Source of the DNA: Nymphaea colorata
Lineage: Eukaryota > Streptophyta > Magnoliopsida > Nymphaeales > Nymphaeaceae
Direction: 5' to 3'
DNA length: 64,000 nt
NCBI RefSeq assembly: GCF_008831285.2
Contig: NC_045150.1
Span: 10,988,001 to 11,052,000 of the forward strand
Shown here: in pieces, positions 1 to 11,692 of the stretch
How the letters are laid out: each line of letters opens with the position of its first letter
Numbering within the stretch: position 1 is the stretch's first letter
Notes under the pieces: model-generated
Databases searched by the model: none
Seen by the model: only the letters and a program-made list of their open reading frames with translations
Told to the model about the DNA's origin: nothing
Position numbers and translations under genes: made by a program

Positions 1-424
1 CTCTTATGATTTTCGTTGAAGAAAATTTGCATTTTGAAGGAAGCAACACAATGCATATTTGTTCTTGTGATCCGAATAACAGTTTGGGTCTCTTACCTAC
101 AGGTTTCTAGGAGCAGCGAAGGGCATCATTAGCATACTCAATCCATACACAAGGATCTTTCCTTCAGATATTGTGGTCTTTATTAAAGTGAGCAGTGACT
201 GCAAAACAAGTCCAACCAAAGAAGTAGTTGAACCTATCACTGGTAAAAAACCTTGAAGAACAAGAAGAAGGAGGAGGAGAACAAGAAAGAAATCATGATG
301 GGAAAGTTGATGAAGATAACAACCTGTGATAATAGCAATTGGAGATACAGATATGAAACAGAACCAGCGGTCAGATTATGGTACCTGTTAACTTCACCTT
401 CTGCCCATCGATCCCATTATGCGT
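1..424 (-). pseudogene. C2-domain gene copy A, 5' exons only (degenerate; rest lies beyond the left edge)
   Basis: This is the first copy of the C2-domain family repeated at 8.1-11.6 and 17.1-21.2 kb. By comparison with those copies, exon 1 is 385-424 and exon 2 is 97-198 (102 nt in all three). Exon 2 matches the calcium-binding loop and following strand of a C2 domain (pattern G-K-D-P-x-V-x-I-E-Y). The splice sites look intact: acceptor TTTTGCAG before 198 and donor GTAAGAG after 97. The coding content is broken. The start codon of the family is ACG here (422-424), exon 2 has TGA where copies B and C read Cys, and a TAG replaces a Lys near its end. The TATA box is also altered. C2 modules of this kind bind membranes or calcium; a function for this copy is unlikely. 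Exons 3 onward would lie to the left of the window. Confidence 0.72.
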
Positions 425-521
425 GGTTGCGGTGAAGAATTTAGGACCCTTGTTCGAATGTTTACATAAAATCCTTCTTGCTAGCTGCTGCCTGTGCAAT
501 CACAGCAGTTGTATGTGCACA

Positions 522-530
522 CTTACATAG
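522..530 (-). promoter_or_regulatory. Degenerate TATA box of C2 copy A
   Basis: Read on the minus strand this is CTATGTAAG, at the position where copy C has CTATATAAG (21267-21275) and copy B has CTTTATAAG (11684-11692). It lies about 100 nt before the former start codon. The substitution interrupts the TATA core, in keeping with the decayed coding exons of copy A. Confidence 0.5.
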
Positions 531-579
531 ACGCAGAGTTAAACCACAAACTACTTTGCACACTAACTTGGTGGATGAA

Positions 580-641
580 GTCAAGTGTACCAGTAAGCAT
601 GCCCCAGCCTGTCAAGTGTACCAGTAAGCATGCCCCAGCCT
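580..641. repeat. Perfect 31-bp tandem duplication
   Basis: Two identical 31-bp units (580-610 and 611-641), each running from GTCAAGTGTACC to CCCCAGCCT. They lie just upstream of copy A. Copies B and C have an unrelated GC-rich stretch at the matching place, so the duplication arose or was copied in only here. Confidence 0.9.
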
Positions 642-1571
642 TACTCCTTAACTGGAAGTTTGACATTGTTAAGGAGGCGAGCCATCCCCAGCAGGACAAG
701 TAAGCATGCCACAGCCTCACTCCTTGAGATCATGCATGAATCTTTCTCTGTCACTTAAGGAATTAATAAATAAAATGCAAGAGAAACTTTCAGAAACATT
801 ACTTCAATTAATTAAGAATTGGCTATAATGAATGCCTTTTACTTAGAAGCTATGAAGCCAATCAATAGTTAGAAGCATATGATCTTTAAATTTGGTTTTC
901 CTAGCAACAGATTTAAAGTATTTCTGACAGTGGATCAAAATCGTATTACCTGAACATGATCCGGCAAAATGCGAGGGCATCGTTTATGAATTAATTTCAT
1001 ATTCATTGGATCTATCTAAAGAACCTGAGTACTTCAATCGGACAAACTAGATCAACAAGCGGGCCAGATTTGGGTGATTATTTTTTAGGATATCACATGA
1101 GGGTGGATCCGAATAACCTATATGGCATTTTTTTCCAATTAACATTTGCTTCTTTTAGGTTATGAGTTTGACACCAGTTTCCATCTTCTCGACCTAAGCT
1201 AGCAATCTCACACTGACAATTACACGTCACAAATCGCTTGATTTTGCTACAGCTTGATGGGTTCCATATATGAACATTCCATAATCCGAATGGGTCGATG
1301 AAAAACCTACATTAAGTTGATCATATGTTGGAGTTTAATAGTGTTTTTATAATATGCAAAAATCAATGGCACTTATAGCATTAACATTTTATTTGCAGAA
1401 AAGTCTGCATTTTTCATAAAAGAAACTTAAATGAAACATGTTTTATATCAAAATATTTTTTGTAAAAATATTTGTACATTTATATTTTTGTTTTAAATTT
1501 TTTTTTATAAGAACTTAAGGAGTCTGGTTTTAATCCCTGACCTAATGGTCTGTGATCTGCCAATTACTCAA

Positions 1572-1667
<96 letters not shown>

Positions 1668-1686
1668 ATATTTATATATATATATA
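1572..1686. repeat. (CT)n-(TA)n compound microsatellite
   Basis: A CT run passes directly into a long TA run. The same compound repeat recurs upstream of the C2 gene in each array unit (12711-12929, 22294-22525) with different lengths, so it belongs to the duplicated unit. Open frames across it are artefacts of the dinucleotide. Confidence 0.95.
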
Positions 1687-2051
1687 AATTTGTAGGTCTC
1701 AAGACATTAGGTCAGGGGCAAAATCACACGGCTATTAAGTGCAATGATTACAGTGTATTTTTTGCTATCTAATTTTACATATGTGATCTTAAGAATAAGC
1801 TGATATCAAGCATATAATGAGTGAATCATTTTCTAAAATTTAGATGCACAGCTCATATATTGAACAGTTTATTTTACATCAAAATTCTGATGATGGAGAA
1901 ATCTCTATCTTCCTTAAAAACAACTTAAACCAAACCATGTTTCTTATCAAATTAGTTTTTATTAACATGTTATGATGTTTTTGTTTTGTTTAACGAATTG
2001 AACGGTTTTATTTTTATCCATGACGTAATGGTTTGGGGTGTACCAATTTCC

Positions 2052-2100
2052 TTCTCTCTCTGTCTCTGTCTCTGTCTCTCTATCTCTGTCTCTCTCTCTA

Positions 2101-2171
<71 letters not shown>
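2052..2171. repeat. Second (CT)n-(TA)n microsatellite of the array unit
   Basis: CT-rich stretch with interspersed TG steps, then a TA run. It is the counterpart of 13311-13379 and 22902-22984 in the other two units. Confidence 0.95.
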
Positions 2172-2172
<1 letters not shown>

Positions 2173-2257
2173 AGCCTTTGGTTTTAAAGGATGGTAATGA
2201 CTAATTTGAAAAAAAGGAAACTAAGCTGTATTTTCAGGAAAGGGGAATACCCTTTAA

Positions 2258-4387
2258 CAACTAACTATATATGCAATGTTTGGTCTTGATAATGTTATGT
2301 ATATCAAGTTTCCAACCAATTGCTGGCACATAGTGACGTCTTCTTGCTTGCCTTCATCAATTCTGGCATAGTACTCATCTCAATTGGTTTTGAGATATGT
2401 TTGCAATCAAGCATACCATACTTACAAAGTAAGTCATCAACATATTTCATTTTGATTTAAAAATAGTCCTTTAGATATGTAATCAAATTTTCATTCAAGG
2501 AAATGTCTTAACATTCCCCCAGTTCTTTCATTTCAAATCTCATTGTGAGATGTTCACGAATGAGATTATCTTCCTCATTGCCTTCATTAATAATTAAATC
2601 ATCAACATAAATTAACATAATATTAATCTCTGTACCTCTTGTCTTGATGAAGAGACTGAAATATGCTAAAGCGACTTGGAATCCCTTAAACACTAAAAGT
2701 TCAGTTATGCTTCCATACCATGCTATAGATGCTTGCCCCCCTCAATGTGCAGACATAGTTTGACTTATTTATAGATCTAAATCTTTCAAGCTATTCCATA
2801 TAGATTTCATAGTCGAACTCTTCATGCAAAAAGGCATTCTTTAGAACCAATCGCCTTAGCTTCCAGGATTTGGTTGCAATGATAACTATCAACACATGTA
2901 CATATGTGATCTTAGCAACAGGACTGAAAGTCTTTTAAAAGTCAATACCACACTGATATGAAAATCCTTTCATGATCAGACGAGCCATGTATCTATCAAT
3001 TGAGTCATTTTCCTTTCTTTTTATTTTGCGAACCTACTTGGAGGCAATGGGTTTCACTCTTGCAGCTTTAGTACAAGCTTCTAGGTCTTGTTTTACATCA
3101 ATACCTTCATCTTGTCTTTCTTTGCGGCTTGCCATTTGTCAACATATTTTGTTTCTTTGGAAGTTGCTAGCTCGATCTTCAATAGGATTGCATAATCTTC
3201 ATCAGCATACTTGGAATTTGGCTTTTGGACTCTTGTTAATCTTCTTAATGTTGTAGGTGTCTCTTCTTTCTTTTTCTTTCTCTTTACTTGGCATCTGCTG
3301 GTATATTATGTTTGGATGTGTTGTGGCAAGGCAGCACAACGGGCATCACAGCAAGAGAACACCATGATCAACAGGCCTTGGCATTTGCCCTCTCTCCAAT
3401 ATCTGAGTGTTACAGTTGGTTGGAAATTGGACCTACATCTCAAGGTGCCGGTGAATGGTAGAACCCTTGAAGAAATGATGAAGAAATTCAAGAAAGGAGA
3501 AATAAAATGTGAAAAAATGGAAAAAGAGAGATGAAAACGAAAAGTGATTGGATTTTATACTGTCTTGAATTAATTATGAAATCGCACCAAAGAATTACTT
3601 CTACAATAGAGTACCTTACTCTTTTCATAAGACAAAAATAGGTCCAGAAACACGGACCCATTCGTCCTAAACAGCGGTCACCAAGTTTGAAGCAAAGCTA
3701 GTGATACGTTCTGGTGTATTTTGAGGTCACCGAGGAAGCCAAGAGGTCGTTCGGAAAGTGTTCCTCTAGATAGAACAGACAAGACATCTTGTCTACCACA
3801 TCTCTGTCCTGTCCATCTAGTCATCGGAATTCTTTGTTTATTGTTTGATGGTTTTAGGAACAGAACACCATGTTCATTCTGTCCAGTGTCTATTTTCCTT
3901 CCTGTTTGTCTTGTCCGTCCTATCTATTATGCTGATGTTAGATTTGTGTTTTGTGCATTCTATATGTTTTGTTCAGTGTTTGCATCATATATAGTCTGTT
4001 ATGTCCATTGTTTGATAACTAGAACACTATCATCACAAGACCCACCATTATTTGTACATCATGGTTATCATATATCACTATCATAGTGAGATTTTCTGTG
4101 GCAACAATTCAACAAAATGTGTACATTCCAGTAAAAAAATCTCAAATCACAAAAACTTCTGTGATAGTGATATGAAACTTGAATATTATTCTTCAATATT
4201 ATGTGACTTTTGAAGATAGAATACAAACATTAAACTTTTCCGAGGAAAAAAAATGGCCTACTAAACTACAAAATTTTTAATATACAAGCAGCAGAACATA
4301 GCTAAGTTCATCTTCTTTTTTAGTTGCAGCTGGTCCTTGCGACATATAGAAATGAAAAGCTCAAAGAGTTCAGTCAGGAGCCAATGA
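2258..4387. mobile_element. 2.13 kb insertion with Ty1/copia fragment at a unit junction
   Basis: Comparison with the B/C junction (13441-13480) shows continuous sequence there. Here about 2.13 kb separates the CCCTTT at 2251 from GTCTTGTG at 4389. The left 1.6 kb (to about 3855) is nearly the same as 33716-35300. It covers a copia reverse-transcriptase remnant plus about 650 bp with no recognised coding content. The last 530 bp (3855-4387) have no partner elsewhere in the window. I did not find LTRs or a clear target duplication, so this may be a transferred genomic fragment, not a direct retrotransposon insertion. Confidence 0.7.
2290..3200 (-). pseudogene. Ty1/copia reverse transcriptase fragment
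   Basis: Minus-strand translation in several frames gives the ordered landmarks of copia RT. These are a KETKYVDKWQAA-like N-terminus, KIKRKEN-DSIDRYMARLIMKGF, TFSPVAKITYV, WKLR..VLKNAFLHEEFDYEIYME, and KTRGTEINIMLIYVDDL carrying the catalytic YVDD. A fragment HLTMRFEMKELGEC follows. The reading frame is interrupted by stops (for example after IYME) and shifts, so it is inactive. There is no RNase H section here, unlike the related copy at 33150-34640, and integrase and gag are not visible. Confidence 0.88.
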
Positions 4388-5484
4388 AGTCTTGTGTTAG
4401 AGGAGAGCGTTCACGTGGCTCACCCAACAGCCAAAGCTGTATCACCTAGAGGTGAATGCCACAACATGCAAAAGAAGCATCAAAACAAGCAAGAAGACAA
4501 CTGGCCTCCTTGCATCTTTCCCATCAGTAAAAAAAAAAGAAAGAGAGTCACTGTTTGGGAGACTAAAAAATAAAGTGTATTTTGTGGGCTACCTGGTATA
4601 TTTTGGGAGGTTTACATTACATTCTGATGTACCATGTTCCCAAGTCCGTCTGGTTGAGTTTGAACTAACGGAATTTGCCAGTGAACTCGATTTTGGTTTT
4701 CTATGTAGCAAGAGAATATTTCTATGTGATTGCCATGGTCATCTGAATTTAGCTTAAGTAGCAAAAGAATATTTCTATGTGATTGATTTAGAGTTTTAAT
4801 CAAACTTTGGTCAACTATCTGTTTCTGATTCAAATTCAGTTATGAAATAACGTACTAAATCTGATCCATTATATACTATACAGGCATGTACAGCCCAATG
4901 TATATTAGGAATAGCTCATGTGCCATTGGTTTCCATCAATTTCTAAGCTAAGTGCTTCATGAGGTCACCTTCATTATCCGTTTTCAATCAACAGCGCATA
5001 GAGTCAAGACCCAACAAGAAATCGTTCAAGTAAATGCACACTATATACACAGACGTTTCATCAAACAATTCGAGGGCTAGCCATGTGGGTTCCTGAAAAT
5101 GAGATGAAAAAATGTGTACTTTTCACTCAATCCTGCTGCAGCTCCGGAGAGGAATACCACAAATGAGTGAGAGAGAAGAAGGAGAAAATTTGATGATTTT
5201 CTCAAAGGTTGCCTCACTTCCAAGTTGGTGTAGGATCACCTCAACAGGTGACAACTGAGCCACTCACGCACGAAATTCGGCTGCTGTGCCAAGGCCCAGT
5301 AGAAAGACTGATGGCGATGTCACCATTGTCATGCCAGAGAACGATGCTGATAAGGTCCTTTGATGTGAAGTTTGGAGGAACTTAAGAATATCAGATGAGT
5401 TGGTGGTTTTTGAGGGTCAGGGCATAACGAGTTCCGCTTGTTGTGAGGTGGACAGGAAAGCTATACGCTTGCAGTGGCTCTTAC

Positions 5485-5581
5485 CTGGAACAAGCCGTGG
5501 CAGCAGTTTGCGGACAGAGAATCTGTACGGAAGAGAAGAATGGGTAGCAGGTTGTAGAGATGGAGAAACGTACCTTTGGAA
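5485..5581 (-). pseudogene. Spacer signal-peptide-like exon, unit B version (start lost)
   Basis: Counterpart of 14561-14642. The start triplet is ACG here, and the hydrophobic core carries charged residues (Leu to Arg, Ala to Asp) compared with unit C. The donor CCAG|GTAAGAG is kept. Taken with the unit C copy, it looks like a decayed first exon of an unidentified secreted protein, or chance. Confidence 0.28.
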
Positions 5582-6199
5582 GACACATAAACCTTTGAAG
5601 GGGGGTTGGAACACAGCCTCCAAATGGTGTTACTGCAATAGGAAGAGATGTGAACAAGGATGGTAGAAGAAGAAGAAGAGTGGAGAGGCAGTGAGCAATG
5701 AAAGGAAAGGAAAAGACTCGAGCGTTGACTGGTCAGCATAGAGCAAGAGTGAAAGAATGGAATGGAGAAAAGGTGTTTCTAGTGTTTGGATGACTAGTTA
5801 ATAACGAGGAAAAAAAAGGAGAGCTAATATGTGTGTTTGGAAAGAAAAGAAAAGAAAATAATTTTTTAATATAATTTTAACCTCTCTGAAAATGAAGATT
5901 GGAAGGAAAAGGAATTCATTCCTTTTTCCCTTTTCTTGCTTCTCCTTTACCAAACCATTTTCTTCTCTTTCATTTTCCTTCCATATATTTATTTTCCTTT
6001 GTTTCCATCCATTCAAACAATGCCTAAGGGTTTTGAGATCGAGCATCTTGAGAAAGGAAAATCGAGTGTGCCACTGGCGAGCGTTCCATGGTGTCTATAC
6101 CCAGCATTTTCGTCTTGAGTCTGTTTTGAGTGTCTAGCATCCAATGTTTGTGTTGACTAGGCAAAAAACGGAACATCGTGTTCTGTTTTGCAGCATTCC

Positions 6200-7304
6200 T
6201 AGTGCTGCACAACGAGTCGAGCCAACTCGTGCTTGACTCGAACTTGCACGGAAAAACTCGACTCATTTATAAATGAGTCAAGTTTGAGCTCACCCATTAA
6301 CCTCGAATCGCTAAACGAGTCGAGTTGGAGTTGCAAGAACTCGACTTGTTATTTGAAATAAACTGAATCGTACAAACCGTTTCGTGAAACCGGTTCACCG
6401 GTTTTTGGTTAAAACGAAAGCCAATCTTACGGTCTTGAATCTCTTTATCTTTTCTTTTGGCTGGTCTCCCTCTTCTCGATTTCTTGTCTTCCCTCTTCCG
6501 TCGACCACAATGGCCAAACGAGACGAGATCACGAGAGATGACCAAGGTCCACGGTACCACCCTTCGCCTTCGGTCATCCGTGTTTCATTTGGAAGGGGAA
6601 GGCTGGAGGGGTGAAGCTGCGAAGCGCCGAAGGGCAAGTGCGAAGTGCGGCAGCCAGCAGTTGAGTAGCCGGCAAGGATGCAGGCAGCGGTGTTTCTTCT
6701 TCTTCTTCTTCTTGAATCGTTTCTTTTTTTGTTGGGTTTTCATTTTTTTTCCCTTTTTCAGTGCTTTTGCCTCATGCTTGGTCTGATTTTTGTGCTCAAG
6801 AACAGAAGAAGCGCCGGGATCTCGCTTGCGTGGTCGGTGCCACGTACCTTTGTTCCGGACTCCCGGTTATGGTTTATCTTCTCCCTTGTTTTTTCTTGGT
6901 TTATTGCTTTTGTCTTTTTTGTGGCTTCCAAATGAGTTCATGTTAGGGTGCATGGAGGAGTTTGGCTTCTGTTTGTTGAATCTTGCGGTGTTTGTTGAAT
7001 CTTGTGGTGTTTTCTAACGACTCTTTTATTTTGTTGTCACTGATCGTACATTCGTTGTTCTCATTTTCTTGTTTTGCTGTTTTTACATTGTGTAACGATG
7101 GAGGAGTTTGGCTTCTGTTCTTGTTTTGTTGTTCATGAGAACACTGAACGAGTTAAGTGAGTCGCGCTCGAGCTCGACTTTGTGTAATCGAGTCGAGCTT
7201 GAGCTTTCTTTGGGAGCTCGACTCGATTTTGAGTCGAGGTCTTTGAGCTGAATCGAGCTCGAGCTGGGCAAGCTTGAGCTTGACTCGGCTCGTGTGCAGC
7301 CCTA
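6200..7304. mobile_element. Non-autonomous hAT element (1105 bp), unit B copy
   Basis: The ends are TAGTGCTGCACAACGAG on the left and CTCGTGTGCAGCCCTA on the right, which are inverted repeats. They are flanked on both sides by the 8-bp direct repeat AGCATTCC (6192-6199 and 7305-7312). An 8-bp target duplication with TAGGGCTGCA-type ends is characteristic of the hAT superfamily. The subterminal regions are packed with GAGCTCGA/CGAGTCGAG motifs, which are typical transposase-binding repeats. I see no transposase, so it would have needed help to move. Confidence 0.85.
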
Positions 7305-7312
7305 AGCATTCC

Positions 7313-8071
7313 ACCCCATTCCGCAGTGTCTTGCACTGCTCTTTGGGCAGCTGGCTTAGAGTTAGTTAGGCAAGGGGTGATGAGAAAGGAAGCTACACGA
7401 GTTTCAAAGAAAGAGAGAAAGCATTGGAGGAATCAAGGTGGGAATATAAGTTTGTAGTTGGTTGTTCCATCAATTGACAGGAAGTCAAAGCTTCCATGCA
7501 ATCATATCTATCTGAGATATGGGGTCTGCTTTTTTCGGTGTTTCATGGTGCTGCATGCCCTACCGAGCTTCAACTTGCTCATTGGAGATTTTTTTTATAG
7601 CACAAGAATTGATGACCCAAATACTCGTAGTCGACATTGGCTGCCTATCAGCCTCATTCATCTGTTTCGTTTAAAGTTATTGATTTTGCATTAGTAAAAC
7701 ATATTATGAAATGAAAATTTATTAGAACGTGCTCCCAAATTTTAAACAATTTCACACGTTTTATTTATTTCAAACATCTTACACCAGTCTCAAACGGTTA
7801 GACATTACTTATATATATATCTATATATATTTATTTATTTATTTATGTAGGCACACAGACAAGACACCCCTGGTACGCACACACATAATATTATAGGAAC
7901 ACACCCATGCAACACACACACATATATAGATACCCTTGCCCTAGTCCCATGCTTTTCAAATTTGCTGTGTCTGAGACCGTTGCCCCCCACCTGCACTATT
8001 ACCTGCACCCTTATGATCTGTTTCTTGTTACTTAGAAGGTTGATGTGCATGTGGCTCACCTGCATTTGCAC
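7313..8071. other. Spacer downstream of C2 copy B
   Basis: No gene seen. The stretch holds AT-rich DNA, a short TA/TTTA repeat near 7810-7845 and a CA-rich patch (7850-7930). Just left of the tail exon, short degenerate repeats related to the GASAGG-coding units continue beyond the stop, as if the tail had once been longer. Confidence 0.5.
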
Positions 8072-11000
8072 CTACACACATGTGCCCTGGTTCATGTTTA
8101 ATAGGAGGCTGACGTGCATGTGCCCACCTGCACTTGCACCTCCATACATGTGACTTTGTTTCTTAGGAGGTTGCTTAGAAGACTGATGAACACCTGCCCC
8201 AGCCCAACCTGCACTTGCACCTGCATCCGTATTACTTGGTTCATGTTTCTTAAAAGTCTTCTTGGAAGGCTGATCTGCATCTTCGGTAGGAGGTGGAGGT
8301 GGAGGTGAGGGTGGAGTAGGAGTTGGTTGTCGACCACTTTCCCGCAATGGGTAATATGACATTTGAACACTTTTGGGAGCAGAAATGCTGTTAAGGAAAA
8401 AAAGAAATGAAGTTTTGCATACTTTAGGTCCATCGTATTTCATTTCCATCGTAATTGTTCCTGCAGTTCTCCTTGTTCGGTCTCTGTTAGAGAGAGCAAA
8501 AACCAATTCTTATTTCAAGTCAATAATTGCTGTGAAACGTGTGAGCAATAAGCTGATGAAAATCTTGTTGGTAGTCCAACTGTTTGCTACAGGAATGACC
8601 TGCCTGCATGTCCTCTTCTTGTGTTCCTGTGAATGACACAACATACAACACAAGAACAACACATATACTAATCCAGCACTTGTTTCTACAAGTGGTCACA
8701 AGGCATGACAAAGGCAGCAAAGATTAAGCACATGACAATAGGACTCTTTGAGAACACTTGAAAGCCTTTCTCACACACTTTCGGCTGACCCAAAGGGCCA
8801 TATATATATATACATGGCAAAAAAACCTGAAAAATAAATGACATGGCTGTTGGTGATTCCACTATAGCCATAATTGACATGACTCTTGGTGATTCCACTA
8901 TGGTTGGAATTGATATATGCTTTAAAAACAAAAAACTGAAAATTAAAATAGGCAAGGTCAAGGGGCACTTGTCATACGATGGAATTATTGGGGAACCCAA
9001 AAGTTGAACCCTTGACCTTCTTCATAAAAACAGCTGCACACGTTTTTAATTTTTTGCATTAACTTTCATCGCATATTCCCCATTGTGCGTAGGAGTGCAC
9101 GTGTTCTATTAATTTGCTTTTGCTTTAGAAAGTGTTCTTGGGAACCCGATAGTGTGGATCAAATGTCAGCATTCTAATTTTCAAATTTTGCATGTTTAAA
9201 AATTGGGTTTCCAGTTCAAATTAGCTATTGGAGAATCTGTAACCTTCTGGCTTGAAAGTGAGATCATATTTGGCCGCCAATTGCTTTCACTGGCTATAAG
9301 ATCACCCAGTGAACAAGATTATGAATCAAAAGGAGTATTTTCCTCATTTTTGCAGAAGTTTGAGAATAGGAGTTTCACAACATGTTTGATTTCTTCCAAC
9401 TAAAATTGAATGACATGGAATATGAGTATTTGTACAAACTTAGTAACTTAAGGAATAATAATTAGTATTTAGCAATGCATGATTCAATTAGGTGACAATC
9501 CCAACAGACTCGGCAAGCTCCAACTCTTTACCTCATAAATGGATCCAGAAATATTTAGTAATTATTTGTACATGACCCCAATAGAGGAGAGGGAGTTACA
9601 TGCATGGCTGTGCATGGGTACAGCTTTTAGGGCGCGACAATTGTACCCCTGGCCTAGTTTTGTGAGTGTGTGTCATGCACATGAACTTATATACAATGCA
9701 AATGTGTAAAGACCTGTGTGTATAACCAGGTGCAGTAGCAATTATCTCCTTGCTTTCGTTCTTCGCTCCAAGACCCTGTCTACATATGTTCTGAAATCTA
9801 TACATATTGATATTTCGTCTATTTATATTCGCAGTAGATTTATAATGGATGAAATATTCTCATATATGCTTTATTAATTGAAACTTCTCGTCCAAGTAAA
9901 CCAGTGGAAGTTCTCATTCATCATTGTCGAGCGAGCACCTGGTTGATGCAGGAAAAGCAAAAATTACAATTTGCAAGATGAAGTTCTGAAGCAGGAAGGG
10001 AGCAGTGGAAGAATTCAGATCAATGATGCTTACATTGCGGGAGGAAATTGAGCAAATAGCTGCTGCATTTGCTGCCAACTGTGGACTGACACCATGATTT
10101 CTCGAACCCTGTGACATGGATAATGTCGTCCAATGGCTCTATAATGGTTGGATTGTTAACGTCTGAATCCACAAGCTCAAAAAAGTTAGAACCATTCTGC
10201 TTACACATATCCAACAGTTATCAAACTCCACATATATGCGATAATTGATTAGCGGTAAACTTGTTCTTTTGTCTGCCCGGTCACCTATTGACTATGCCAT
10301 AAAATGAGTGCTAGCATGATCTGTTCACAACCTAAACAATAAGTTTCACAATTGAATCCAAAACATTCTACCTTCTATTAACTATGCTTTATTTATAGTT
10401 AATTTGATGGATGAGAAAGGAAAATATCTATAAATTGAATCCTTCCAAGATCATCATCATACTTGTTAGAATAAAAGTGGAATAATGATAGCAGAAAAGG
10501 ATGAAACAGACGAAGGTAGAGAGGGTCTCTGTTGAGCTTCCTGAGTCAAACCCAACTGGGTCGGAACTGGCTGGATTTTGCACTCGAGCAAGATGGGGGG
10601 TCAATCCTGCACCTTGTAAAATGGTGTGAATATCTCAGGATTTGAATCTTGCATCCAGACTTAGGTGCATAACTATATAAGATAACTGTGTCCAGTAAAT
10701 ATATGGATCTCCAACAACTGTTCGAGTATCGTCACTTACATTTCTCTAGGGCCTTTCCACTTTCCTGGCTAGTGTGCTATTGAAGATTTACCTACAAGTA
10801 GTATAGCTGTTCTTGCTCAGATTGGGTGCATTTGGGAAATTGGTAACAAAAGCTGATTGTAGCATGCAGAAATATTACTAAATATAAGTAAAAAGATCTC
10901 ACTCTCTCTCTCTGTCTCTCTCTCTCTCTCTCTACATGATGGGTAGCACAACAGGTCAGTCTGGGTTTCATGTATTGACCACGTCATCTTGAGGAATATT

Positions 11001-11586
11001 GTCCTGATGGTATTGAAGAATGGTGATCTGGAATTAAGGGTGCCATTGTAGAGGCTAATTTGACCTGTTCTTGTCTTCCCCTCTTCCTCTTATGATTTTC
11101 ATTTAATAAATTTGACATTTTCGTGGAAACGGCTCTCTTGCTTTCTGAATTGAAATACCCGTACACGCTTATGATTTTCGTTGAAGAAAATTGGCATTTT
11201 GAAGGAAGTAAAACAATGCATGTTTGTTCTTGAGATCCAAATAAAAGTTCGAGTCTCTTATCTACAGGTTCCTTGGTGCAGCGAGGGGCATCATTAGCAT
11301 ACTCAATGCATACACAAGGATCTTTCCCGCAGATATCATGGTCTTTATTAAAGCGAGCAGTGACTGCAAAACAGGTCCAACCAAAGAAGTAGTTGAACCT
11401 ATCACGGGTCAAAAACCTTGAAGAACAAGAAGGAGGAGGAGAACAAGAAAGAAATCATGATGGCAAAGTTGATGAGGATAACGACGTGTGATAATAGCAA
11501 TTGGAGATACAGATATGAAACAGAGCGAGTGAATAGATTATGGTACCTGTTAACTTCACCTTCTGCCCATCGATCCCGTTATGCAT
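8072..11586 (-). pseudogene. C2-domain protein with Pro-rich and His/Ala/Gly-rich tail, copy B (likely inactivated)
   Basis: Exon model: exon 1 at 11547-11586 (MHNGIDGQKVKLT), exon 2 at 11262-11363, exon 3 at about 10034-10162, tail exon at 8072-8460. Exon 2 reads FNKDHDICGKDPCV then IEYAN, the C2 signature around the calcium loop. Exon 3 gives NNPTIIEPLDDIIHVTG. The tail exon opens with GTITMEMKYDGPK, which fits the last C2 strand, then a PPSPPPPPP run and repeats ending in GASAG. Lesions: the donor after exon 2 is ATAAGAG where copies A and C have GTAAGAG; exon 3 lacks one C (near 10106) and shifts frame; the tail lacks one G near 8125 and shifts again. An exon between 9720 and 9800 is possible but not resolved. 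The family resembles SRC2-like or elicitor-responsive C2 proteins, a comparison made from memory. Confidence 0.7.
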
Positions 11587-11683
11587 GGTTGCGGTGAAGA
11601 ATTTAGGACCCTTGTTCGAATGTTTACATAAAATCCTTCTTGCTAGCTGCTGCCTGTGCAACCATAGCGGTTGTATGTGCACA

Positions 11684-11692
11684 CTTATAAAG
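11684..11692 (-). promoter_or_regulatory. TATA-like element of C2 copy B
   Basis: CTTTATAAG on the minus strand, about 98 nt before the start codon at 11586. It is one base away from the canonical form in copy C. Confidence 0.5.

Noticed and set aside
1545-2204. Open frames rich in Ile-Tyr or Ser-Leu repeats (also at 12569-12919 and 22154-22633)
   Set aside because: They translate TA and CT microsatellites; no protein signal outside the repeat.
3211-4086. Plus-strand frames in the array insertion
   Set aside because: They are antisense or flank to copia-related DNA and are repeated at 34655-34978 without selection-like conservation.
6384-7017. Several frames inside the hAT element
   Set aside because: No transposase or other domain; they change freely between the two element copies.
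8098-8433. Alternative frame of the C2 tail exon (Leu/His/Val-rich)
   Set aside because: The Pro-rich frame continues the last C2 strand and is the one that stays open in both copies; the other is a shadow of the repeat.
8686-9000. Minus frame reading IVESP..MSIM repeats in a C2 intron (also 17773-18074)
   Set aside because: It comes from a short tandem repeat (TTGGTGATTCCACTAT) within the intron, and the frame shifts between units.
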